Made by a program: the position numbers and the translations under genes. Positions 43,913 to 53,358 of a DNA stretch of 64,000 nt are shown here, in pieces. The notes under the pieces were generated by a model. It was not told the DNA's origin. It saw only the letters and a list, made by a program, of their open reading frames with translations, and ran no database searches. The stretch's first letter is position 1. Each line of letters begins with the position of its first letter. Source of the DNA: Syntrophomonas sp. (GTDB taxonomy: Bacteria; Bacillota; Syntrophomonadia; Syntrophomonadales; Syntrophomonadaceae); contig JAENZN010000020.1 in NCBI GenBank assembly GCA_016841245.1, positions 1 to 64,000 on the forward strand. The letters are read 5' to 3'.

Positions 43913-46012
43913 ATGAAAAACTTAATAGAAGTGATCGGTATCAAAGAGGAGAATTGCATCAACTGCCATCAGTGCATAGCAGTCTGTCCGGTGAAGATTT
44001 GCAGCGATGGCAGTGGCGAAGTGGTTAAATTTAATAATCAGCTGTGCATCGGATGTGGTCGATGTATTGAAGCTTGTATTAAAAGCCATGGTGGCATTGT
44101 GGAAAAAAGTGCTCGTTTTCCCATTGATGATACCCCACGATTATGTGAAGACTTGTTGGAAAAGGACATTATAGCATTAGTAGCTCCTTCTGCCCAGAGT
44201 AATTTTGAATTAGCGAAACTTATAAGTGCTTTAAAAATCCTGGGAATGAAAGCAGTATATGATGTGTCTCTAGGTGCTGAAATAACCACAGCCGTTTATC
44301 ATCAGACCATAGCGGAAGGAAAATCCAAGCTCCCGGTTATAGCTCAACCCTGCCCGGCGGTGGTGAAATACATAGAATTGCATCACCCGACCCTTATTCC
44401 CCATCTTGCTCCAGTGGGCAGTCCGGTACATAATACTGCAGTTTACGCTCGGTCACTCCATCCAGATTGTCAGATTGCTTTTATTTCTCCTTGCCTGGCT
44501 AAACGCCGAGAATTTCAAGATAGCGGAATGATCCAATACAATATCATATATCAGTCTCTGCTTAAAGTTTTTGAAGAAAAGAATATCAATTTGAATCTGC
44601 TGGAAGAGGGACATTTCGATAATTATGCAGCAGCCGGAATTGCTACTAATTTTTCAACCCCAGGTGGACTTAAGGAATCTTATTTACATAAATATCCCGA
44701 GACTCCCGCCAGCTCTATTACCAAAATTGAGGGACCAATCGTTTATGAAAAGTATTTACGGGACTTAGAAGCAGCTGTTAATTCCGAATGTAAAGACCTA
44801 CCCATGCTGGTAGACATTCTTAGCTGTGAAAAAGGCTGTAATATGGGAGCTGGCTGTATTAACCAGGATAAATCCGTAGACCAGATAGAAAAATCTATAG
44901 CCCGGCGGTCTGAGCAGGCAGTAAGAGACGAAGAGGCTGGTCGGGTACTTCAGGATTTTCTGGAAGATGCAGTAGGTCAATATAATTTTGATTATCAATG
45001 TTACACAGACCTATCCTTCTTAAACACCCTTAAAATTCCTAATGAAGATGAGCTGCAGACCATTTATAAAAAAATGCATAAGATGAATGAAAAAGATTTC
45101 AGGAACTGTGCTGCCTGCGGGTACAACTCCTGTCTGGATATGGCGGTAGCGGTATACAATGGCTTGAATAAATACAAAAACTGTCATGTTTATCAAGAGA
45201 AGGAATTGCGTATTGAACAAGAAATCTTGAATAACATGGTGGGGGAGCTGGCTGATCTTAATAAGCAGCTGCAGGTCGAATTCAATGAGCGCAAGCATCA
45301 GGAACAGCTCTTGATACAAAACTCTAAACTGGCTGCTATGGGGGAAATGATAGGTATGATAGCTCACCAGTGGCGTCAGCCGTTATCATCGATAAGTACT
45401 ATAGCAGGCAACCTCCAGGTCTATATTGACCTGGACATGTATGAAAAAGACCAGTTTGGAGCTATGTTGGAAGAAATAAATAATCATTCTCAATACCTGT
45501 CCAATACCATTAACGATTTCCGACATTTCTTTAAACCCGATAACCCACGAGATACAGTAATTCTTGATGAAGTTATCGGAGGTACGCTGGGGATAATCGG
45601 CAAGTCTCTGGAATATAAAAATGTAGTGTTATTGAAAGATTATTCTTTTAAAAACCATATATTAACTTATCCTAATGAGCTGATGCAGGTATTTCTTAAT
45701 ATTATTAAAAATTCTGCTGATGCTTTCATAGATAAGGAGATAATCAACCCTCAGATTATAATACGGGGTTATGAAACTGAGGAATACCATGTTGTTGAAA
45801 TAGAAGATAATGCTGGTGGAATACCAGCAGATATAATTAACTTAATTTTTGATCCCTATTTCTCTACCAAAGGACCGAGCGTTGGCACTGGCTTGGGATT
45901 GTATATGTCCAAGCTGATAATTGAAGAACACTGTGGAGGTAAACTCAGTACCTGGAATACCCCGGTAGGGGCCTGTTTTTCGGTTAAACTTCCGGTATTA
46001 CAGGAGGGATAA
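43913..46012 (+). CDS. Sensory [FeFe]-hydrogenase-like histidine kinase
   Basis: The product (about 699 residues from ATG 43913) starts with two 4Fe-4S motifs (CINCHQCIAVCP and CIGCGRCIEAC). An H-cluster-type domain follows, with a ligand Cys in QPCPAVV, one in SPCLAKRRE, and a pair in SCEKGCNMGAGC. Next come a further Fe-S-like motif (CAACGYNSC), a short coiled coil, a HisKA-like helix with AHQWRQPLSSIS, and an HATPase (NIIKNSADAF, EDNAGGIP, GTGLGLYMSK). It should sense H2 or redox state and phosphorylate the regulator encoded four bases downstream. The frame is open up to TTG 43805, so a longer N-terminus is possible. The four H-cluster cysteines are kept. Confidence 0.85.
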   Translation: MKNLIEVIGIKEENCINCHQCIAVCPVKICSDGSGEVVKFNNQLCIGCGRCIEACIKSHGGIVEKSARFPIDDTPRLCEDLLEKDIIALVAPSAQSNFELAKLISALKILGMKAVYDVSLGAEITTAVYHQTIAEGKSKLPVIAQPCPAVVKYIELHHPTLIPHLAPVGSPVHNTAVYARSLHPDCQIAFISPCLAKRREFQDSGMIQYNIIYQSLLKVFEEKNINLNLLEEGHFDNYAAAGIATNFSTPGGLKESYLHKYPETPASSITKIEGPIVYEKYLRDLEAAVNSECKDLPMLVDILSCEKGCNMGAGCINQDKSVDQIEKSIARRSEQAVRDEEAGRVLQDFLEDAVGQYNFDYQCYTDLSFLNTLKIPNEDELQTIYKKMHKMNEKDFRNCAACGYNSCLDMAVAVYNGLNKYKNCHVYQEKELRIEQEILNNMVGELADLNKQLQVEFNERKHQEQLLIQNSKLAAMGEMIGMIAHQWRQPLSSISTIAGNLQVYIDLDMYEKDQFGAMLEEINNHSQYLSNTINDFRHFFKPDNPRDTVILDEVIGGTLGIIGKSLEYKNVVLLKDYSFKNHILTYPNELMQVFLNIIKNSADAFIDKEIINPQIIIRGYETEEYHVVEIEDNAGGIPADIINLIFDPYFSTKGPSVGTGLGLYMSKLIIEEHCGGKLSTWNTPVGACFSVKLPVLQEG

Positions 46013-46016
46013 ATAA

Positions 46017-47144
46017 GTGATAAAACCAAAAGAATTTAAAGAAGCAGCCCAGGGGGTTTCCGTTTTATATGTTGAAGATGACCTTGAACTGCGTCAGAAT
46101 ACGGTACGGTTGCTGTCTAGCTTTTTCACTGGTATCGGTGTAGCGGACAACGGCTTAGATGGTTTAAATAAGTATAGAAGCAATCAATATGATTTAGTCA
46201 TTACTGATATTAACATGCCAGTTATGAACGGTGTTAAAATGGCTCAGGAAATAAAAAAGGAAAATCCTCAGCAGGTCATTGTGGTCATTTCTGCCCATGA
46301 TGAAGCCAGATATCTGCTGGATTTGATTAATCTGGGCATTGACTATTATATTCTCAAACCCCTTGATTTAAATAAATTTTTAAACATTCTATACAAAGCG
46401 GTTCGTCTTACCCAGTTTAACAAAATAGAGAAAAATTATAAATTGACTCTGGAGAGAACCGTGGAGCAGAGAACTCAAGAATTATCTGAAGCCCTGACTA
46501 TCGTCAATGAGTTGAGCAGTGAACTGGTTTACCGGCTTTCTTCAGCCGCTGAATTAAGGGATTCCGAAACTGGTATGCATAATAAGCGGCTGGGATTATA
46601 TGCCCCGCGCCTGGCCGGAGAAATCAACATGTCTCCCGAATTTATTGAATCAATAGCTTTTGCAGCTCCCCTGCATGATATAGGTAAGATAGGCATTTGG
46701 GATAATATTCTCTTAAAACCGGAACCACTAAATGATGAAGAGTTTGAGATAATGAAGAGTCATACGGTTATTGGAGCTAGTATTCTGGCCAATTCTAAAT
46801 ATGATAAAATCCGTATGATTGAAACAATTTCTCTAACCCACCATGAGAGATGGGATGGTTCTGGTTATCCCAACGGGTTGAAAGGGGAGGAAATACCTAT
46901 AGAAGGAAGAATAGTAGCTATATGTGATCAATATGATGCTCTCCGAAGTAAAAGACCTTACAAAACTGCATTTTCCCACCACCGAACTATGAACATCATA
47001 ACCCGGGGAGATGGAAGAACCAGACCCGAATATTTTGATCCTGAGATACTGACCGCTTTTATCAGAATTGCTGACGAAATTGATGAAATATTTAGCCGGA
47101 ATCAGGAGGAAGGTGAACTGGCACTGAAACAGGCTCAGGTTTAA
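46017..47144 (+). CDS. HD-GYP response regulator (probable c-di-GMP phosphodiesterase)
   Basis: The 375-residue protein has a receiver domain (VEDDLELR, phospho-Asp in [12 protein letters not shown], Lys in LKPLDLN), a coiled-coil linker (about 135-165) and an HD-GYP domain: [48 protein letters not shown] and [14 protein letters not shown]. These residues are those of active c-di-GMP phosphodiesterases. The start is GTG 46017 after GGAGGG, four bases from the kinase gene, so the pair forms one two-component system joining H2/redox sensing to c-di-GMP breakdown. Confidence 0.93.
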   Translation: MIKPKEFKEAAQGVSVLYVEDDLELRQNTVRLLSSFFTGIGVADNGLDGLNKYRSNQYDLVITDINMPVMNGVKMAQEIKKENPQQVIVVISAHDEARYLLDLINLGIDYYILKPLDLNKFLNILYKAVRLTQFNKIEKNYKLTLERTVEQRTQELSEALTIVNELSSELVYRLSSAAELRDSETGMHNKRLGLYAPRLAGEINMSPEFIESIAFAAPLHDIGKIGIWDNILLKPEPLNDEEFEIMKSHTVIGASILANSKYDKIRMIETISLTHHERWDGSGYPNGLKGEEIPIEGRIVAICDQYDALRSKRPYKTAFSHHRTMNIITRGDGRTRPEYFDPEILTAFIRIADEIDEIFSRNQEEGELALKQAQV

Positions 47145-48008
47145 ATGACTTGCTTCAGGGCAGGTTTGATACTACCTTATCCCATTATAAAAACTGATAG
47201 AATAAATAAAGCATTAATAGACTTACCTTTAAAGGGTGCAAGCTGCTTCTAAAGAATGGTTGACCCTGCTTCTTGCTCTAGCCAGTTGGCCTAAACTAAT
47301 CATGATAAAGAGTTACTACCCCACTGGATTGGTAATCGTTTCAAGCAGGTTTCGATTACACATGCTGCCTTCACCGGACGGCCGTTGGCTCGGCCTCTGA
47401 ATTCGGTGTTCCGAGGTCACCTGAGTGTTTGCTGTCGCTTCCGCCCGGATACTAGCTCACCGTCCCATATACGGCTTTGTCATTGGACTCCAGAAGTTCA
47501 GTTTCTTTCCCCTCTGCTAACCAGGCTGCAGAGTTTCTGCTTTCTTCCTTGGCAGGACACCTCCCGCTGAATATGCCAGCCTTGCTGCATATACAAAGTT
47601 CCTCTTGCATCCATGAGAAATGTATTTTCTGCCCCGTTATACAATCTTATAAACAACAAGATAATCTAAGACTCGAAGACAAATTTTAATTTCAAGAGCT
47701 GCCTTTTATTTTCTGGTTTTGATTTTTTGGGCAATTATTTTGTTCCGCCAGCAGGGTGTAGTTTGTGTCCGGGAGAAGAATATCCTCTATATGTGTTCCC
47801 ACGGCATATCTTTTGAAAAATTGCCGCGGAAAATCTTCTGCACAGATTATGATCATAAGTTGAGGGTCAAACACAATTTCACTTGCTTTCCTGGGCACTG
47901 GTAAAGGGAACAGAACGGGTGACAGAGAACAATCCCCGGTCATCGTGAATAAAGCAGGAGACAGCAGCAGAAAACTAAACCAGAAGGTGTTTGGAAGGGA
48001 GTATTATA
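47145..48008. other. Gene-free stretch, perhaps a decayed insertion
   Basis: This 864-base region has short frames on both strands but none with a ribosome-binding site and protein-like content. Bases 47220-47600 are richer in GC than the flanks and contain inverted segments such as GGACGGCCGTTGGCTCGGCC. The base use is unlike neighbouring intergenic DNA and may be a remnant of an intron or insertion element. I cannot name it. Confidence 0.4.
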
Positions 48009-48692
48009 ATGCTTAATTTTGCCTTAAAAGCTGCTGTTATGTACTTTATGGCCTTGATTATGATCAGATTTCTTGGAAAGCGGGCTTTGGGGGAGCTCGG
48101 ACCGTTTGATTTTGTGGTTATGACAGGAGTGGGGCATACTGTTGTTTCGGTGGCATTGGATAAAAGCATTCCCTTCTGGGAAGGAATGGTGATCCTGCTT
48201 ACCCTGGCCTGCCTGGAGTATCTGATGGGTTATCTGGCCCTTAAGAATCAAACCCTTTCCAATATTATTACCGGAAAGCCGGTGATTCTAATTAGTGAGG
48301 GCAGAATTATTAAAGAAAACTTGAAAAAGGAGAAATTTAATGTAGACGATCTAATGCAGGAACTGCGCAAACAGGGGATACGTGATCTGGATGAGGTTGA
48401 CAAGGGTATACTGGAGTCCTGTGGGGGATTTAGCGTCTTGCTGCGGGAGGAGGATGAACCGGTCAGCAGGCGTGACCTGGGCCTAAAGCCTCTGAGGAGA
48501 AGCGAGGTATTAACCATCCAACCTATTGATAGGGGAGAATTTTTTCGAAACGAACAGCGGGACAGCTGGAGTGAAGCTGCACCGGTATCGATTACAGAAA
48601 GCCTGCTGCGCATTGAAGAGCGGCTGCAGTTGATCAGCAGCAAAGTGGGAAGAATCGAAGATCAGCTAAATTCTCAGGAACCATCTTTATGA
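48009..48692 (+). CDS. DUF421 (YetF-like) membrane protein
   Basis: The 227-residue protein has three N-terminal membrane segments with family phrases (IMIRFLGKRALGELGPFDFVV, YLALKNQTLSNIITGKPVILI) and a cytoplasmic DUF421 domain (NVDDLMQELRKQGIRDLDEVDKGILESCGGFSVL). GGAAGGGAG precedes ATG 48009. The family is found with spore or stress functions, but the activity is unknown. It is followed 42 bases later by a metalloenzyme gene. Confidence 0.85.
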   Translation: MLNFALKAAVMYFMALIMIRFLGKRALGELGPFDFVVMTGVGHTVVSVALDKSIPFWEGMVILLTLACLEYLMGYLALKNQTLSNIITGKPVILISEGRIIKENLKKEKFNVDDLMQELRKQGIRDLDEVDKGILESCGGFSVLLREEDEPVSRRDLGLKPLRRSEVLTIQPIDRGEFFRNEQRDSWSEAAPVSITESLLRIEERLQLISSKVGRIEDQLNSQEPSL

Positions 48693-48734
48693 TATAATAA
48701 TTGTGGTAAAAATTCTCAAGGTAGGCGGTCAATT

Positions 48735-49646
48735 ATGAAGGTATTGATGTTTTTTATAGATGGTTTTGGTCTGGGGATAAAAAGTGAAAACAACCCATAT
48801 TTTTTTGCCCGAACCCCGTTTTTTGACAGCATCCTGGGTGGCCATGTCTTATATGAAGACAGCGGTTTGGTGAGAGGTAACTCGGCAATAATGATACCTA
48901 CCGATGCTTGTTTAGGTGTACCCGGGATTCCACAGAGTGCTACGGGGCAGACTACTTTGTGGACCGGAATAAATGCTGCGAAAGAAGTTGGGCGGCATGT
49001 AAGTGCTTATCCTACTCGGAAGTTGCGGGAACTTATTAGTAATTACAGCATAATGAAAGTGCTGGCGGATCAAGGTACAAAGGTTACTTTTGCTAATGCT
49101 TATCGAGGAGAATACTTCCAATTGGTTCAGCAGAGAAAAGCGTTTCATTCCACCTCTACTCTGGTAGCTCTTAGTTCAGGTCAGCCTCTGAGAAGTATAG
49201 ATGATCTTAACCTTAGCAATGCTGTATATCAGGATTTCACCAACCGTATGTTGATAGATTGGGGATATGCAGTTAAGGAAATAAGTCCGGAACAGGCCGG
49301 CAAAAACCTGGCCAGACTGGCAAGACAGCATGATTTTACTCTCTATGAATATTTTATAAGTGATAAAACCGGTCACGCCAGAGACATGGCTCGGGGGATA
49401 AAGATTTATGAGATGCTGGATAGAATGATAGCCAGCTGTATTGCGGACTCTAATCTGGAAGATACAATGATTCTGATTGTAAGTGATCATGGCAATCTGG
49501 AAGATCTATCTTGCAAAAGTCATACCGTAAATAAAGTGCCGACCATCTTAATTCATAATAATTATGAAAAACTCAGTTTTAACAGTATATCTTCATTGAC
49601 GGATATGACCCCGTTTATCCTGGATCTGTTAGGTCCCATAGTATAG
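48735..49646 (+). CDS. Alkaline-phosphatase-superfamily metalloenzyme (phosphomutase-like)
   Basis: The 303-residue protein belongs to the phosphomutase/phosphatase metalloenzyme group: FFIDGFGLG (metal Asp), nucleophile region SATGQTTLWTGINA, DKTGHARD (metal site) and VSDHGNLED (metal site). It is shorter than a full cofactor-independent phosphoglycerate mutase (about 510 residues), lacking the inserted transferase domain, so a phosphatase or phosphotransferase role is more likely. GGTAGGCGG lies before the ATG. It is followed by a NIF3-like gene with no clear pathway link. Confidence 0.75.
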   Translation: MKVLMFFIDGFGLGIKSENNPYFFARTPFFDSILGGHVLYEDSGLVRGNSAIMIPTDACLGVPGIPQSATGQTTLWTGINAAKEVGRHVSAYPTRKLRELISNYSIMKVLADQGTKVTFANAYRGEYFQLVQQRKAFHSTSTLVALSSGQPLRSIDDLNLSNAVYQDFTNRMLIDWGYAVKEISPEQAGKNLARLARQHDFTLYEYFISDKTGHARDMARGIKIYEMLDRMIASCIADSNLEDTMILIVSDHGNLEDLSCKSHTVNKVPTILIHNNYEKLSFNSISSLTDMTPFILDLLGPIV

Positions 49647-49687
49647 GAAACGTAATTAGACACTCAATAAGTCAGGAGGCAGAGATA

Positions 49688-50665
49688 ATGATAATGAAGG
49701 AAGTATATAAACTAGCAGTTGAAATGGGCAAAACTTTTGATCCCCGAGGGAATGAAGTTAACCGCCTGCTGGACGAGAGACAAAAAGAATATGAGCGAAT
49801 GAATGATGATGAGAAAGCATTTTATGATGAAGAAAACCTGACTAATCCTTATAATGATACCCGCATACTATTTGGAGAGGGAGAAGAGGTAATCAAATCC
49901 GCTATTTGCGGGATAGATATGGAGACTCCGGAAATATTACTGGTAGACCGTTTGAGGGAAAAAGGGAGCAGGATAGATATGATTATCTCTCATCACCCGG
50001 AAGGGTCAGCCCAGGCAGATCTGCATAATGTTATGCATGTACAATCTGATATGATGGAAGGGGTAGGAGTTCCCATAAACATTGCCGAAGGTATCATGGA
50101 GGATCGTATTTCGGAAGTAAAAAGAGGTATGATGCCCCTTAACCACCAGCGAGCAGTAGATGCAGCCAGACTGCTGGATATCCCGTTTATGTGTGTGCAT
50201 TCCCCGGCTGATAATCTGGTCAGCCATTACCTGGAGAAATTATTTGCAGAAACGCCTTACAGAACTGTTCAAGATGTTATAGATCTTCTCATGGATATAC
50301 CTGAATACCAGCAGGCCAGAAGATTTAAGGCCGGACCAACCATCGTATCCGGGGATAAGAAGAGACGGGCAGGAAAGATATTTTTGAAAATGACTGGAGG
50401 GACGGCTGGTTCGCTTAAGTCTTATGAGAAATTAGCCGCGGCTGGAGTGGGGACGATCATAGGTATGCATATGACAGACAACCACCGGAAGGCAGCCCGG
50501 GATAATCATATCAATGTAATCATCGCCGGGCATATGGCCAGCGATTCCCTGGGGATCAATCTCTTTTTGGACGAACTGGAGAAAAAAGGATTAGAAATTA
50601 TACCTGCGGCCGGATTAATCAGAGTGAAACGGGATGGTTTTGAAACCTTGAGAGCAAACATGTAA
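49688..50665 (+). CDS. NIF3-like protein
   Basis: The 325-residue protein resembles the NIF3/DUF34 family: metal-binding His pairs in MIISHHPEG and IGMHMTDNHR, the VHSPADN segment and IIAGHMASDSLG. Members bind di-metal centres and are linked to GTP cyclohydrolase-like activity, but the family function is unsettled. The N-terminal extension (residues 1-45, Glu-rich) is not part of the usual core. AGGAGG fits ATG 49688. Confidence 0.75.
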   Translation: MIMKEVYKLAVEMGKTFDPRGNEVNRLLDERQKEYERMNDDEKAFYDEENLTNPYNDTRILFGEGEEVIKSAICGIDMETPEILLVDRLREKGSRIDMIISHHPEGSAQADLHNVMHVQSDMMEGVGVPINIAEGIMEDRISEVKRGMMPLNHQRAVDAARLLDIPFMCVHSPADNLVSHYLEKLFAETPYRTVQDVIDLLMDIPEYQQARRFKAGPTIVSGDKKRRAGKIFLKMTGGTAGSLKSYEKLAAAGVGTIIGMHMTDNHRKAARDNHINVIIAGHMASDSLGINLFLDELEKKGLEIIPAAGLIRVKRDGFETLRANM

Positions 50666-50840
50666 AGGCATGTAAGTCTAATGTAGAAATATTGTCTTCA
50701 TACGTGATATCTGGCTATTCAAGTTGTTTACCCCTGTAATCCGCCTTACCCTCCCTGCTAAGACAAAGCATAAAACTTGCTAGTGGGTAGTGTGAAAGTT
50801 GAGTTAATAAGCTGGCCAATTATAAGGAGGAAATATATAT

Positions 50841-53327
50841 ATGGAACTGCTGGCACCGGCAGGTAACCGGGAGGCTTTATATGCAGCCATAGAAAATGGT
50901 GCAGACGCTGTATACCTGGGTGGAAAAAATTTCAGCGCCCGTCAATCAGCAGAGAACTTCAGTGATGAGGAAATAGTTCAGGCAGTTGAGTATGCTCGTA
51001 TAAAGAACCGGAAAATATATGTTACGGTCAATACTCTTATTGACGATGAGGAGTATGGGCCAGCCCTGGATTATGCCTGGCATCTATACATGATGGGAGT
51101 CGATGCTTTAATCGTACAGGATCTGGGTTTTATGGATGCTCTGCTACGGGTATTACCACAACTAACGGTGCATGCTAGTACTCAGATGACGGTACATAAT
51201 CAAGAAGGAGTCAGTTTTTTAGAAAAACAAGGAATAAAGAGGGTGGTTATGGCCAGAGAAATGCAGCTGGAAGATATCCAGGCTGTTAAACAGGCGGCCA
51301 GAACTATAGAGATTGAGGTGTTCGTTCATGGTGCCCTGTGTTATTCGTATTCCGGGCAGTGCCTGTTCAGCAGCATGGTGGGCGGGAGAAGCGGGAATCG
51401 GGGGAGATGTGCACAACCCTGCCGCCTTCCCTATGACCTTTATTCCCGGAGCTCCGCCAAGCGGATAAATACAGCTAATAGAGGACGATACCTGTTGAGT
51501 CCATCTGACTTGTGCCTGATTGATTACCTGCCTGAACTGCAGAATATTGGGGTTGACTCCCTTAAGATTGAAGGTCGTATGAAAAGGTCAGAGTATGTTG
51601 CGGTAGTAACCCGAGCCTATCGGGAAGTACTGGATATGCTGCAGGAGGAACCTTCATATAGACCGGGCCAACAAGTGAAAGATAAGCTATTGAAAATCTT
51701 TAATCGCAATTTTTCCAGTGGCTATTTTATATTTGATAGAAGTAGTTTTTTGAGCAGTAAGCGGCCGAATAACCGGGGGGTTAATATAGGGAGGGTAGTT
51801 TCCCAGGATAAAGATTTAGTTACTGCCATAAAACTGAGCGATAAGGTAAGTCTGGGAGATGGCCTGGAGATATGGGTCAATAAAGGGAAAAACCCCACGT
51901 TTATTGTCAAAAACATGAAGGTAAACGGCCTGTCAGCGGTACATGCCCATGCGGGAGATACGGCAGAATTCCGGCTGGATAAAAAAGTATCACCTCATGA
52001 CCGAGTTTTTAAAACCCATGATGAAGAACTCATATCAGAAGCGCTTATTAGTATGAAAGCGGCACAAGAACAAAAAATAAGAGTGGATGTAAAAGTGGTG
52101 CTCGAAGAAGGTCAGCCGCTCAAGCTTATTATGACTGACGAAAAAGGCAACCAGATAAAAGAAAATGGTAAAAGCAGGGCTCAGCGAGCAGAAAAACAGC
52201 CTCTGAATGAATTGCTGTTAAGGTCCAAGATAGACCGTCTGGGCAATACCCCTTTTTATCTGGGAGATTTTGAATACCAGGCTGATACGGACTTGATAGT
52301 GCCATTCAGTGACATTAATGTAACTCGGCGGTTGGCAGTAGATTCTTTAAAGACATTGAGTGTTAACATCAACCGGATGACTAGACAAGAAGTAGAATCT
52401 TTTCGGCACAATCGGGCAAAATATCTGCACTTGGACCGGGGGTTAAGAGAGCACCTGACTCCGGAACTCACAATAGCGGTCAGTGGGACTGAACAGGCTT
52501 ATACGGCTGTAAAAGCAGGTGCAGATACGGTCTATATAGACCTTTCCGGTATCGGGCAGAAGAAGAGAATCTCTATTGATGAACTGAAGGCCCTTCAAGA
52601 CTATTCCGACCGCTATTCCTGTCAGGTAATACCAGCGCTGCCCCGCATACAAAAGCCAGGGGAAGCCAAGGAATGGGAGGGGCTTAAAGCAGCAGGCTTT
52701 AGTACAGCTATGGCCGGTAACATCGGGGCCTTGAACTGGTGCTCGAATAATGGTATAAATAGCAGGGCGGATTACAGCCTGAACATTTTTAATTCCTATT
52801 CCCTGCGGTTCATGGTACAGCAGGGAGTAGAAAGGGCCTGTATTTCTCCCGAGCTTAATTATAATCGTCTAAAAAATATCCGGGGAATAGAGCACGGTGA
52901 AGTCATTGTTCATGGAGAATTGATCTTGATGACATCACAGTACTGCATGTTGCAGGGAGTGCTGGGGAATGGAGCTGACCGGTGTCCAGGTTTTTGCCAT
53001 CAGGATAGCTATGCTATTAGAGATGACATGGGCTATTCCTTCCCGGTTGAGACTGATACCTACTGTCGATTTTATGTGTTTAACTCCCGTACCTTATGTA
53101 TGATAGATGATCTGGAGAAGATTATGTCACTGGACGCAGGTGGACTCAGGATAGAAGCCCGACACGCGGAAGAACGGGGAGTAGCAGGTGTGGTAAGTTT
53201 TTACCGCCGGGCCATCGACGACATTCTGAACCATAATAAAACAGACCTGCAATTATACCGTAGGGAGCTGGAGAGAATTACACCTTCCCCCTTTACCCGG
53301 GGGCATTATTATCGGGGTGTGATATAA
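50841..53327 (+). CDS. U32 peptidase-family protein with DUF3656, RlhA-like
   Basis: The 828-residue protein begins with the U32 TIM-barrel (LLAPAGNREALYAAIENGADAVYLGG, HASTQMTVHN, VFVHGALCYSYSGQCLFSS, GRCAQPCRLPY) and holds a DUF3656 segment (about 385-510) and a second U32-like half (VSGTEQAYTAVKAGADTVYIDL, HGELILMTSQYC). Conserved Cys are those of the Fe-S-dependent hydroxylases of RNA such as RlhA. The role is therefore more likely RNA or prephenate-dependent hydroxylation than proteolysis. AAGGAGG precedes the ATG. It is followed by mutS2 31 bases later. Confidence 0.85.
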   Translation: MELLAPAGNREALYAAIENGADAVYLGGKNFSARQSAENFSDEEIVQAVEYARIKNRKIYVTVNTLIDDEEYGPALDYAWHLYMMGVDALIVQDLGFMDALLRVLPQLTVHASTQMTVHNQEGVSFLEKQGIKRVVMAREMQLEDIQAVKQAARTIEIEVFVHGALCYSYSGQCLFSSMVGGRSGNRGRCAQPCRLPYDLYSRSSAKRINTANRGRYLLSPSDLCLIDYLPELQNIGVDSLKIEGRMKRSEYVAVVTRAYREVLDMLQEEPSYRPGQQVKDKLLKIFNRNFSSGYFIFDRSSFLSSKRPNNRGVNIGRVVSQDKDLVTAIKLSDKVSLGDGLEIWVNKGKNPTFIVKNMKVNGLSAVHAHAGDTAEFRLDKKVSPHDRVFKTHDEELISEALISMKAAQEQKIRVDVKVVLEEGQPLKLIMTDEKGNQIKENGKSRAQRAEKQPLNELLLRSKIDRLGNTPFYLGDFEYQADTDLIVPFSDINVTRRLAVDSLKTLSVNINRMTRQEVESFRHNRAKYLHLDRGLREHLTPELTIAVSGTEQAYTAVKAGADTVYIDLSGIGQKKRISIDELKALQDYSDRYSCQVIPALPRIQKPGEAKEWEGLKAAGFSTAMAGNIGALNWCSNNGINSRADYSLNIFNSYSLRFMVQQGVERACISPELNYNRLKNIRGIEHGEVIVHGELILMTSQYCMLQGVLGNGADRCPGFCHQDSYAIRDDMGYSFPVETDTYCRFYVFNSRTLCMIDDLEKIMSLDAGGLRIEARHAEERGVAGVVSFYRRAIDDILNHNKTDLQLYRRELERITPSPFTRGHYYRGVI

Positions 53328-53358
53328 TCGCAGATTTATAATTATAAAGGTGAATAAT

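Noticed and set aside
47385..47943. Short frames on both strands in the 47-48 kb gap
   Set aside because: None has a ribosome-binding site or a family pattern; composition suggests non-coding or decayed DNA.
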